Source: Methanolobus sp. WCC4
GTDB lineage: Archaea; Halobacteriota; Methanosarcinia; Methanosarcinales; Methanosarcinaceae
Length of the DNA stretch: 64,000 bases
Direction of reading: 5' to 3'
Assembly: GCF_038022665.1 (NCBI RefSeq)
Contig: NZ_CP150629.1
Span: 1,904,480-1,968,479, forward strand
Both the position numbers and the translations under genes were made by a program. Below the pieces are notes generated by a model. That model did not search any database. It was given only the letters and a program-made list of their open reading frames with translations, and was not told where the DNA came from. Positions within the stretch are counted from its first letter, which is position 1; every line of letters starts with the position of its first letter. Of this stretch, positions 54,668 through 63,098 are shown piece by piece.

Positions 54668-55387
54668 ATGGCCGAAGACAATAACGATCTTAGAACAGTA
54701 ATATACTCCTTACAGAACGAAACGATCGAAATATTGTACAATGCTCAGAGAGAAACAAAGAGCACCGTCAGAGAGATCAATTCCCATCTAGGGAATGTAA
54801 TCCCTTCCACCAGTCGCCAGTCTCTGTTCCTGTTTCCGTTCACGGATTCTGTGAACCTGAACCAGCCAATAAATGCCATCAAGGAGATCTTCCTGAACCA
54901 GATAATCCAGATCGAAAGTAACAATTGTCTGAAGATCACTGTAGACTATGACAGCGTTCTTGAATTCATAGATGACCTGGAGAACTATGATGCTTTCAGG
55001 ATAGCTGAACATGTCAGGAACGAATATCTACAGAACGATGAGCATATATTAAAACGGATAAAAAGCGATTGCAGACGTTTGATCCCTCTTGTTCATGTCC
55101 ATTCCTCAAAAGAACTGGAGAACAGGAACAGGACCGTTATTAAATTAAAAACGTTAAAGGATTCTGAACAATCAATCAGTTGCCTTGAAAGTCTCGGAAA
55201 ACTCGTTGACATAACCCTGAACAGCACCCCTCCATCCAAAGCAAAAGGAATCAAAGTATATCCCGGTGAATCCCATGTCGATGAAAGGATGAGATTATAC
55301 TATTTCAAAAATGGAAATATCCGTCTTGTATTCGATGATCCTGAACACACTGAGAAAATAACCAATGCACTTGAGATACCATATTGA
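54668..55387 (+). CDS. Hypothetical protein with coiled-coil segment
   Basis: The ATG at 54668 lies after AGAGGAGG and gives 239 residues. It is soluble and mostly helical in the first half (TVIYSLQNETIEILYNAQRE), with a middle rich in Glu/Lys and a C-terminal beta region (MRLYYFKNGNIRLVFDDPEH). No family was recognised. Strong translation signals argue it is real. Confidence 0.7.
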   Translation: MAEDNNDLRTVIYSLQNETIEILYNAQRETKSTVREINSHLGNVIPSTSRQSLFLFPFTDSVNLNQPINAIKEIFLNQIIQIESNNCLKITVDYDSVLEFIDDLENYDAFRIAEHVRNEYLQNDEHILKRIKSDCRRLIPLVHVHSSKELENRNRTVIKLKTLKDSEQSISCLESLGKLVDITLNSTPPSKAKGIKVYPGESHVDERMRLYYFKNGNIRLVFDDPEHTEKITNALEIPY

Positions 55388-55703
55388 ATCGGTTATTTTG
55401 CAGATTTCCTACCCAAATAGAATTATTTAGTGTGCATACCGTCCAAACTCAAGTATCAATATTCTAATAAATCATGCGCTTCTTTCATTAAATGTGCTAG
55501 ATGTCAATGGGCAAAAATGATATTAAAGAAGACTTTTTGTAGAAACTATCAAATAGCAGACTAACGAATTTAGTTTATTACTCAATCTAGGACAACATAA
55601 GGTTCAATCATTTAGGGAAAATTATGCTATACAATTCTTGTACGTTTGTAGTGGAATCATCTTACATCAAAGATACATTTAAATATAGTAATACATTATA
55701 AAA
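55388..55703. other. A+T-rich intergenic region before the asparaginase-like gene
   Basis: About 316 bases without a gene. Base composition becomes markedly more A+T-rich here and stays so through 57510. TTTAAATATAGTA near 55678-55690 is a likely TATA box about 25 bases before the start codon, implying a leaderless mRNA. Confidence 0.5.
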
Positions 55704-56792
55704 ATGGTAATGACTAAATTAAGGATAATATACACTGGTGGAACTATTGGTGGTAAATTTAGTGATTCCGGTGATATAGGTCATGATCTTACAAGAAAAA
55801 CATTTATAAGTACTTTGTCTAATAAGTATTCTTCTCTTGAAGACTATTTGAAAAAAAAAGATGTAAGTTTATCTTTTGACACACCAATTAGAGAATTTAG
55901 TGAAAATCTAATTCCTTCTGATTGGTCGAAGTTAGCAAAATCAGTTGATAATGCTATTAATGAAGGAATTGATTCTATAATAATTGCGCATGGAACTGAT
56001 ACTATGTGCTATAGTTCAGCTGCTTTATCTTTTATGCTTCAAGGTATTAAAATTCCAGTAGTATTTACTGGATCAAATATTCCTTTAGAAGGAGAAGGGA
56101 CTGATGCTGTTACTAATATGCATGATGCATTTAGAGTAGCATTGGATAAAAGGTTTAAAGGAGTTTTTTTAGTATTTTCAGGGATACCTGACAAACCTAG
56201 TGACATTCACCTTGGTTGTAGGGTCAGAAAGAAAAAATTTTATGATAACTGCTTTGATTCCATTAACACAAATAAAATTGGAATACTTAAAAAGAATATA
56301 TTTTCATCAAATTATAATATAAATATTGTTAATGATAAGTTGTTCAATAGTGTTATTGAAGCAAATGATAATAAGGATTATAATTTGATTAATGCATTGG
56401 ATGAAAAAATTTCTTTTTTCAAAGTTTATCCCGGTTTTAATCCAGATTTGATAAGTTATGTTGTCGAGAAAAAAACAAAAGCTATTATTTTAGAGCTTTA
56501 TAATGCGGGCACAGGATGCACACGAAATAATCATTCTTTAATTCAATCTATTAAAAAGGCAAATGATATTCCAGTATTTATTACTTCTCAGCATGAAGGT
56601 AATGTATTAATGGACACTTATAAGACCTCTTTAGAATTAAAAGAAGCTGGAGCTATTCCTTTAAGGGATATGATTACAGAGGCTGCAATTCCAAAATTGA
56701 TGTGGATATTAAAACAAAAAACTAATAAAGATGAAATTATAGACTTGATGCTTACTAATGTTTCTGGAGAAATAGATTGTTATGAGCATTAA
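55704..56792 (+). CDS. Type I L-asparaginase-like enzyme, probably acquired
   Basis: The 362-residue protein has the asparaginase catalytic elements: RIIYTGGTIGG with both Thr residues, IIIAHGTDTM with Thr-Asp, and a Lys in ALDKRFKGVF at the place of the catalytic lysine. The C-terminal domain has LELYNAGTGCTRNNHSLIQS. It is closest in length to cytoplasmic type I enzymes and GatD, but has no gatE partner and lacks the GatD N-terminal domain. The gene is far more A+T-rich than its neighbours and is coupled by an 11-base overlap to a membrane protein with a V4R-like domain. The natural amide substrate is open. Confidence 0.8.
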   Translation: MVMTKLRIIYTGGTIGGKFSDSGDIGHDLTRKTFISTLSNKYSSLEDYLKKKDVSLSFDTPIREFSENLIPSDWSKLAKSVDNAINEGIDSIIIAHGTDTMCYSSAALSFMLQGIKIPVVFTGSNIPLEGEGTDAVTNMHDAFRVALDKRFKGVFLVFSGIPDKPSDIHLGCRVRKKKFYDNCFDSINTNKIGILKKNIFSSNYNINIVNDKLFNSVIEANDNKDYNLINALDEKISFFKVYPGFNPDLISYVVEKKTKAIILELYNAGTGCTRNNHSLIQSIKKANDIPVFITSQHEGNVLMDTYKTSLELKEAGAIPLRDMITEAAIPKLMWILKQKTNKDEIIDLMLTNVSGEIDCYEH

Positions 56793-57510
56793 GACATGTT
56801 TGCGTGATATTTTTTTTAAAATAGATTCATCTGAAAGAACAAATACTGTAATTATGATTTTGCAAATAATTGCAACACTTTCTGCATTCTCATATTCCTA
56901 CTTTAAAGATACACAAATAGAATGGATTGGAATTTTTCCTTTTATTTTTGCATTTTGTCAATTTACAGTTCTAGCATATTTAATTATTGTTGGTATTGTT
57001 TCGGGAAAGTACCGCCCAATAAAACTGAGATTAAACAGAACTACTGGAATGCTTTATGACAATACAACAAATTTTAGAAATATTGCGTTAAGAGACGAAA
57101 CATTAAATCTTATTTTAGATAAGTTTTCAAAGGAGGACGCTTACGACTTGGGAAAAGAAGTAGGTAAGAACTTTTGTATAAACTTTGTGAAAGAACTACA
57201 CCGCAAGGGAACTGAATTGAGTATAGACGATAAACTAAAAAAATGGATTGAATATGATTCAAGCTCTGGTATAGGTAAATTTCAAATTATAGAACACTCT
57301 AATTCTCCAATACACATAAAGATTAAGATTTCTTCTCCATTTATTGGTGATTGCCCTATTAGTAAAGAACCAAATAGTCGATGCAAATTTTTACTTGGAT
57401 ATGTTGAGGGTTTAATTTCCCAGTTATATTCTACTGAACTCACGCTAGGTTCAGGATGTTCGTACAACTCAAGTCCTTCACATTGTACTTTAACTTTGAG
57501 CCCTAAATGA
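56782..57510 (+). CDS. Membrane protein with V4R-like sensor domain
   Basis: The 242-residue protein has two membrane helices (TVIMILQIIATLSAFSYSYF and FPFIFAFCQFTVLAYLIIVG), then a cytoplasmic region. Its C-terminal part (FIGDCPISKEPNSRCKFLLG, VEGLISQLY, GSGCSYNSSPSHCTL) matches the end of V4R (4-vinyl-reductase) domains, including the conserved cysteines. V4R domains bind small hydrophobic ligands or metal and often act as sensors. The 11-base overlap with the asparaginase-like gene shows that the two are made together. Confidence 0.68.
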   Translation: MSIKTCLRDIFFKIDSSERTNTVIMILQIIATLSAFSYSYFKDTQIEWIGIFPFIFAFCQFTVLAYLIIVGIVSGKYRPIKLRLNRTTGMLYDNTTNFRNIALRDETLNLILDKFSKEDAYDLGKEVGKNFCINFVKELHRKGTELSIDDKLKKWIEYDSSSGIGKFQIIEHSNSPIHIKIKISSPFIGDCPISKEPNSRCKFLLGYVEGLISQLYSTELTLGSGCSYNSSPSHCTLTLSPK

Positions 57511-57544
57511 GCAAAGAACATGTTCCAATAACATATATAAGTTT

Positions 57545-58201
57545 TTAAACCCTGTCACCGAATAGTGCAGAACCTATACGGACCATGGTGGCCCCTTCCT
57601 CTATAGCAACCTTATAGTCACCGGACATGCCCATGGACAAATTCTGAATGTCGATATTATCATATTTTCCCTCAGTTTCAGTCTTCAGTTCATCAAAGAG
57701 GGCTTTCATCTTTTTGAAATAAGGACGTGCCTGCTCTGGTGGAACATAAGGGGGAATGCACATGAAACCTGTGACCCGGATATTCTTGAGTTCAGCAATG
57801 TCCTGCAATGCCTGTTCTATTTCCTTTATTTTGAAGCCGTGTTTCTGTGGCTCATCGCCTATGTTGACCTGAAGGTAGATCTCCTGGACCTTGTCTGCTT
57901 CCCTGGCTCTCTTGTCGATCTCCTGTGCGATCTTGAGCGAGTCTACCGACTGGATCACATCGAAGAACTGAACGGCTTTTTTGACCTTGTTTGTCTGCAA
58001 ATGTCCTATCAGGTGCCTTGAAGATGGGAGGAGGTCATCGGATTTTCCTTCATACTCCTGAACCCTGTTCTCACCAATTATCGTAGCTCCGGCTTTGATA
58101 GCCTCGTTTATCCTTTCAGGGTCCACGGTCTTTGTGACACAGACCAGTTCAGTATTTCCAAGTTCTTGCAAGACCGCGGTAATATTTTCTTTTACTGACA
58201 T
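57545..58201 (-). CDS. YggS/PLPBP-family PLP-binding protein
   Basis: The 218-residue protein has the alanine-racemase-like barrel: LVCVTKTVDPERINEAIKAG with the PLP lysine, IIGENRVQEYEGK, LIGHLQTNKVK, LQVNIGDEPQKHGF and LSMGMSGDYKVAIEEGATMV. It binds PLP and keeps the cofactor and amino acid pools in balance; no enzymatic activity is established for the family. Single gene, with GGGA before the ATG. Confidence 0.9.
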   Translation of the reverse strand: MSVKENITAVLQELGNTELVCVTKTVDPERINEAIKAGATIIGENRVQEYEGKSDDLLPSSRHLIGHLQTNKVKKAVQFFDVIQSVDSLKIAQEIDKRAREADKVQEIYLQVNIGDEPQKHGFKIKEIEQALQDIAELKNIRVTGFMCIPPYVPPEQARPYFKKMKALFDELKTETEGKYDNIDIQNLSMGMSGDYKVAIEEGATMVRIGSALFGDRV

Positions 58202-58372
58202 ACTTTTCCCGGAATAAGATCATGTTTCAATTATCATATAGGTATTCTTAGATAGAATATGTTACTACTTAGCTTTTAACCCATTTACCATCTTCGTTAT
58301 TTTCAGACTTTTTCCATCCCTTAAGCTCTGGTCAGAACTATCTATTTTTTATGTTAGTCCTTCATCAATAAG

Positions 58373-59425
58373 ATGGGGAATTCTATCACTCAGGAAAAAG
58401 ATGTTCTCAGAAAAAGATTCAATGATATCCTTAAAGGGAAAGGTACTGACATTCCTCCTGTAGGTACTGTCACAACCTCACCTGTACTGGAACTAATGGA
58501 TATCATCGGTGCAGAACGACCGGAAGCAGACAGAGTGCCTGAGAAAATGGCACAACTTACATCCTCATTACATAGTGTTTCCAAATTCGAGATAATACGT
58601 TTTCCTTTTGATGTAACCGTTCTCGCTGAAGCACTTGGCTGTGGAATAGACCCCGGTACCAAAGCAAGGACTCCTGCCGTGGTGTCTCATCCTTTCAAAG
58701 ACAGGTTCAAAGAACAAGCTGACATGCTCGATGTACATGAAGAACTTCTGGATAAAGGAAGGATCCCGGTAGTCCTGAGAACGTGCGAGATCTTAAGAGA
58801 AAATAAAGAACTGAATGCACCCATCGTAGCAGGTATTGAGGGACCTGCTGACCTTGCAGCTTCTATTTGCGGGATCAAACCGTTCCTTAAATGGACAATT
58901 AAAAAACCAGAACTTGTGACAGCCATTGTAAACAGATGTGTTGATGCCTGCATATTGTATGCTAATGCATGTCTGGACCATGGCGCTGACGCGGTGGTGA
59001 TCGCGGATGCGACTTCTTCTCCGGATATGATGGGACCGGATGCTTTCAGGAAATTGATGAAAAATGAATATTCAAGGCTCGCTGATAGTATACAGGGAAA
59101 TTGTATCAGCCATATATGTGGGCGGACGGACAACATCATCCCTGACCTTCTGGACTGTGGTTTCAATGCATTGAGTATCGAGGAAAATGTGGGTGATCTG
59201 AGACACATTATTGCTCAGGCTCACGAGGAGAATATAGCTGTAATAGGTAATATCTCCACATCAGATACCCTGATAAATAAAAGTGCTGCCGAAGTAAAAA
59301 GTGAAGCCCGAAAGTGTCTTGAAAGCGGTATAGACATACTTGCTCCCGGGTGTGGGATCGCACCGGAAACACCTTTGAGGAATCTTCTGGCAATGGCAGA
59401 GGCACGGGATGAATATATCTCTTAA
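58373..59425 (+). CDS. Methylcobamide:CoM methyltransferase (MtaA/MtbA family)
   Basis: The 350-residue protein has the uroporphyrinogen-decarboxylase fold and the zinc ligands of CoM methyltransferases: His247 and Cys249 in ISHICG and Cys327 in LAPGCGIAP. It moves a methyl group from a methylated corrinoid protein to coenzyme M, feeding methanol- or methylamine-derived methyl groups into methanogenesis. The start codon is close to a TATA-like stretch, so the mRNA may be leaderless. No corrinoid protein or substrate-specific methyltransferase gene is adjacent, so whether it is MtaA, MtbA or another paralog cannot be told. Confidence 0.88.
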   Translation: MGNSITQEKDVLRKRFNDILKGKGTDIPPVGTVTTSPVLELMDIIGAERPEADRVPEKMAQLTSSLHSVSKFEIIRFPFDVTVLAEALGCGIDPGTKARTPAVVSHPFKDRFKEQADMLDVHEELLDKGRIPVVLRTCEILRENKELNAPIVAGIEGPADLAASICGIKPFLKWTIKKPELVTAIVNRCVDACILYANACLDHGADAVVIADATSSPDMMGPDAFRKLMKNEYSRLADSIQGNCISHICGRTDNIIPDLLDCGFNALSIEENVGDLRHIIAQAHEENIAVIGNISTSDTLINKSAAEVKSEARKCLESGIDILAPGCGIAPETPLRNLLAMAEARDEYIS

Positions 59426-59495
59426 TTCCTGGTGCATTACGGATTAAGCGTGTAATAGATATAACATAGGTTTCACACTGAATAAGGGGTGTTCT

Positions 59496-62249
59496 ATGAA
59501 AGTTATAAAAATTCTTCTTTTCCTGATAATTGCATTATTTTTTGGAATCGGACCTTTCGTAGGTATCTATACTGATTATCTGTGGTTCGACATGATAGGC
59601 TATACTTCCGTGTTCACAACGATATTACAATGGAAGATCATCACAATAATACCCGGATTCCTGCTTTCTTTTATCTTTCTCTATGTCAATGCGAGATATG
59701 CAGGGGATTCCATAAGGAAGATACTGGAAGAAAAGGAGATCAGACGTAGCAGGACTGAGTCGGAAGAGTCGGCCGTTGTCCTGATAGCCATTGCTGCATT
59801 CTCATTGCTCTTTGGTCTTGGATTCAGCGCAAGCTGGAGAACGATCCTGTTATATCTGAACAGCTCCACATTTGGAATAGAGGATCCGATACTCATGAAC
59901 GACATCGGGTTCTACGTGTTCCAGTTACCGCTCATACAGATGATCCGCGGAGCATTGCTGACACTTACTATCATCTCCATCATACTGGCCGTTGTCCTGT
60001 ACTTCGTCAAGCTTCAACCTGTGTTCAGGTCAGAGGCTATCGAGATCGATGATACGGAAGAATCCTACTTCCTTTATCAGACAGGTGGTCTTAAGGATAT
60101 AATGCCTTCAAGGGTGCTTGTACATCTATCAGCTCTCTTCGCTTTCTTTTTTGTATTGATAGCATTCGGCTTCTTCCTTAACAGGTACGACATACTGTTC
60201 TCACAACAGGGTGTTGTCGCTGGTGCCGGCTATACGGATGTACATGTCAGGCTTCCGATCTTCAACATACTGACAGCATTATCCTTGCTTACAGCTATTG
60301 CTTTGGGCGCGAACATTAAACTGAAGAACGTGAATATCCCGTTTGCAGCTATTGCTATGCTTATTTTGTTCATAGTGCTCAGCTCTTTTATACCCAATAT
60401 CTATCAGCAGTTCAAGGTAGAACCAACAGAGATCCAGTTGGAAGAGCAGTATCTGGATTACAATATCAATTATACGAGAATGGCATTTGGCCTGTCGGAC
60501 ATCGAGGAAAGACCTTTTGAGGCCAATGCCGACCTGACAGCTGAAGAGCTGGCGAACAATACCCATATTACGGAGAATATACGGATATGGGACCGGCGGG
60601 CCCTGGAGCAGACCTATAAACAGCTCCAGCAGATCAGGACCTACTATACTTTCAATGATGTTGACACCGACCGTTACATGATGGACGAGGGCTACCAGCA
60701 GTACATGATATCCGCAAGGGAACTCGACACCATGCAACTGGCACCTGAGGCCAGGACATGGGTGAATGAACGTCTGGTCTATACACATGGGTTCGGTATC
60801 GTTATGAATTCCGTGAGTACCAAGACAGAGGATGGACGACCTGAGTTCGTGCTACAGGACATCCCTCCTAGCGGAGAGTTCAGCGTTGACAATCCACGTA
60901 TATACTACGGCGAGATAACCACCGGCTATAAGATAGCAGATACAGGACAGGCAGAACTGGATTATCCTCGTGAAGGGCAGAACGTTTTCACACAATATGA
61001 GGGTGAGAGCGGGATACTTCTGGATTCATTTGCAAAGAGAGTTATATTCGCTTTTGTTTTCGGTGAATCCAATTTCATCCTGAGCGAGTACATAGATGAT
61101 GATTCCAGACTGATGTATCACAGGGAGATCGTCGACAGGGCAGAGACCATAGCCCCGTTCCTTGAGTATGACAGCGACCCGTATCCGGTGATATATGAAG
61201 GAAAGATATACTGGATCATCGATGCATACACCACAGCAGACAGATATCCTTATTCTGAGAACTACTACGGTGAAAAGTTCTATGGTATCAACTATATCCG
61301 CAATTCCGTTAAGGTGGTCGTGGATGCCTATGAAGGGACGGTGGACTTCTATGTTATGGAAGATGAGCCAGTGGTGAATAGCTATTCAAAGATATTCCCT
61401 GACCTTTTCAAGCCTTTCAGCGAGATGCCGGAAGGTCTTCAGAACCATATCCGTTATCCAAAGGACTTCTTCAAGGTACAGATGGACCTGTATGAGAATT
61501 ACCATATGACAGACGCTGATACCTTCTACAATAAGGAGGATGCATGGGAGATCCCTAAGGAAGTCTACAGGGGAACCAGCATCGAAATGGAACCCTACTA
61601 TATGATCACGAAACTCCCGAATGACGGCGGACTGGAATATGTCCTGTTGCAACCGTTCACACCAAGGAACAGGGAGAATATGATCGCCTGGATAGCCGCC
61701 AGATGCGACGAGCCGAACTACGGTGAGCTCAAGCACTATGAATTGCCAAAGGGTGAACTCATCTACGGACCGACCCAGATCGAATCCAGGATAGACCAGG
61801 ATCCTGACATATCGGAACAACTGACCCTGTGGGGCCAGACAGGTTCCAGGGTAATCAGAGGAAACCTGCTGGTCGTACCTATCGGAAATTCGATTTTGTA
61901 CACAGAACCGATATTCATCAGTGCCGAGGAGTCGGAGATACCTGAACTCAGGAGGGTCGTGGTATCCTCCGGACAGAAAGTAGTAATGGGAGAGGACCTG
62001 CACGAGTCACTTCAGATGCTTGTTGAAGGCAGGATTCGTGTTGAAGAGGAAGATAGCGGACAGGATACAGAGGTTCCTGCAACCGCAAGGGAACTTGCAC
62101 AGCAGGCTCTGGAACACTATGACAGGGCTCAGGAGTACCTGGCAGAAGGCGACTGGGCAGGATACGGCGAGGAGATCGGCAGGATGGAAAATGTACTTGA
62201 ACAACTGGCTCAGGTGCTTGAAGAAGCAGATATAAGTGTATCCGGCTGA
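59496..62249 (+). CDS. UPF0182 family large membrane protein
   Basis: The 917-residue protein starts after AAGGGGTG. It has seven membrane helices in the first 310 residues (for example FLIIALFFGIGPFVGIYTDY and VHLSALFAFFFVLIAFGFFL), followed by a large extracellular domain (EEQYLDYNINYTRMAFGLSD, then WDRRALEQTYKQLQQIRTYY) and an acidic helical tail. This is the UPF0182/COG1615 layout. The family is found in cyanobacteria, actinobacteria and methanogens and has no known function. Confidence 0.9.
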   Translation: MKVIKILLFLIIALFFGIGPFVGIYTDYLWFDMIGYTSVFTTILQWKIITIIPGFLLSFIFLYVNARYAGDSIRKILEEKEIRRSRTESEESAVVLIAIAAFSLLFGLGFSASWRTILLYLNSSTFGIEDPILMNDIGFYVFQLPLIQMIRGALLTLTIISIILAVVLYFVKLQPVFRSEAIEIDDTEESYFLYQTGGLKDIMPSRVLVHLSALFAFFFVLIAFGFFLNRYDILFSQQGVVAGAGYTDVHVRLPIFNILTALSLLTAIALGANIKLKNVNIPFAAIAMLILFIVLSSFIPNIYQQFKVEPTEIQLEEQYLDYNINYTRMAFGLSDIEERPFEANADLTAEELANNTHITENIRIWDRRALEQTYKQLQQIRTYYTFNDVDTDRYMMDEGYQQYMISARELDTMQLAPEARTWVNERLVYTHGFGIVMNSVSTKTEDGRPEFVLQDIPPSGEFSVDNPRIYYGEITTGYKIADTGQAELDYPREGQNVFTQYEGESGILLDSFAKRVIFAFVFGESNFILSEYIDDDSRLMYHREIVDRAETIAPFLEYDSDPYPVIYEGKIYWIIDAYTTADRYPYSENYYGEKFYGINYIRNSVKVVVDAYEGTVDFYVMEDEPVVNSYSKIFPDLFKPFSEMPEGLQNHIRYPKDFFKVQMDLYENYHMTDADTFYNKEDAWEIPKEVYRGTSIEMEPYYMITKLPNDGGLEYVLLQPFTPRNRENMIAWIAARCDEPNYGELKHYELPKGELIYGPTQIESRIDQDPDISEQLTLWGQTGSRVIRGNLLVVPIGNSILYTEPIFISAEESEIPELRRVVVSSGQKVVMGEDLHESLQMLVEGRIRVEEEDSGQDTEVPATARELAQQALEHYDRAQEYLAEGDWAGYGEEIGRMENVLEQLAQVLEEADISVSG

Positions 62250-62391
62250 GAGCAGGACATCTTATCTTTTAGAGAGCAGGGGTATATCGATGGTATGTGA
62301 CTATTTGTCTGGTCATTTACCATCTTTTTTTTGTTTTTATAGTGATTTGGACTCTATGGAAATCCTAATTATCAACGATTTTTGAATCATA

Positions 62392-62511
62392 GCCGCAAAT
62401 AAACACAGATGACGTAGATATTGATTATTTGCATCTGCGTAACCTGCTGAACGAAAGTTCAGCAGGCATCCAGCTCCGAAGGAGGTGGATGTATCCGTGT
62501 TTATCTATGGT
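62392..62511. other. 120-bp element folding as a four-way junction
   Basis: The outer arms 62392-62410 and 62493-62511 pair over about 16 of 19 positions. Inside are three hairpins: 62412-62419 with 62433-62440 (one G-U pair), CCTGCTGAAC-GAAA-GTTCAGCAGG at 62443-62466 (perfect ten base pairs, GNRA loop), and 62467-62477 with 62481-62491 (one mismatch). No gene overlaps it. It could be a structured RNA in front of marR or a dispersed cruciform repeat; the opening resembles ACACAGATGACGCAGAT-type repeats known from other genomes. Confidence 0.6.
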
Positions 62512-62569
62512 TCATATTATCCAGGGAGTCCTACAAGGCCGTAATTTACCCAAACCGACAGGTTTTTAT

Positions 62570-62584
62570 TTAGGTAAAGCCTAA
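62570..62584. promoter_or_regulatory. Probable MarR operator upstream of marR
   Basis: TTAGGT-aaa-GCCTAA is an imperfect copy of the palindrome found upstream of lon at 63041-63059. It overlaps the TTTTTATTTAGG promoter-like sequence and lies 20 bases before the marR start, fitting autorepression. Confidence 0.6.
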
Positions 62585-62603
62585 CTAACTATCTGGCCAG
62601 AAC

Positions 62604-63023
62604 ATGACGGAGAACAAAGAGCATTTATTAGTGGTTTTTGAAAATTTGCTGAGTATCAGAAACCAGTGCTCTTCTGAGATCCTCTGTGAATGCGGATCAC
62701 CGGACCTGACCATGAAGCAGGTCAGATATCTGCAGGTCATTGACGAGCATGGGGAGATAACATTCAGCAAGCTTGCTGAGGTAACAAGGAACTCCAAACC
62801 AACTATCTCGGAAATGATCAGCAAGTTCATCCGTATGGAATATGTTTACAAGAAAAGATCTCCTGACGATGGCAGAGCATACTATATCTGCCTGACCGAG
62901 AAAGGACAGAACATCTGTCGCAGTGAACAGATCGCTTTATTGAAGCTTACTGAGAGAATGTCTCATTCACTGAACGAAGCAGAGATGTCCACTCTTATCA
63001 GGATACTGGGAAAGGTGAGATGA
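62604..63023 (+). CDS. MarR-family transcription regulator
   Basis: The 139-residue protein is a winged-helix MarR type: TFSKLAEVTRNSKPTISEMI holds the helix-turn-helix and KKRSPDDGRAYYICLTEKG the wing, with dimerisation helices at both ends. The N-terminal helices contain two cysteines (NQCSSEILCECGSPD has three in all) that could sense oxidants or metals. The same palindrome sits in its own promoter and in front of the next gene, a bacterial-type lon, so it should control both. The ligand is unknown. Confidence 0.87.
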   Translation: MTENKEHLLVVFENLLSIRNQCSSEILCECGSPDLTMKQVRYLQVIDEHGEITFSKLAEVTRNSKPTISEMISKFIRMEYVYKKRSPDDGRAYYICLTEKGQNICRSEQIALLKLTERMSHSLNEAEMSTLIRILGKVR

Positions 63024-63040
63024 TTTTTTTATATCTCTAT

Positions 63041-63059
63041 AGTTAGGTAAAACCTAACT
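63041..63059. promoter_or_regulatory. Perfect palindrome, probable MarR operator of lon
   Basis: AGTTAGGT-aaa-ACCTAACT is a perfect eight-base inverted repeat with a three-base spacer. TTTTTTATATC just upstream is a likely TATA box, so the palindrome covers the expected transcription start and would block it when bound. A near copy lies in front of marR. Confidence 0.65.
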
Positions 63060-63098
63060 AACGAATTAACAGACCAACGACCATAGAACAAGAGAACA

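Noticed and set aside
55704-56792. GatD subunit of the archaeal GatDE amidotransferase
   Set aside because: The N-terminal GatD extension and an adjacent gatE are missing, and the gene composition is foreign to its surroundings.
58373-59425. Pyrrolysine (in-frame TAG) gene near the CoM methyltransferase
   Set aside because: No methylamine methyltransferase or TAG-interrupted frame was seen in the flanks.
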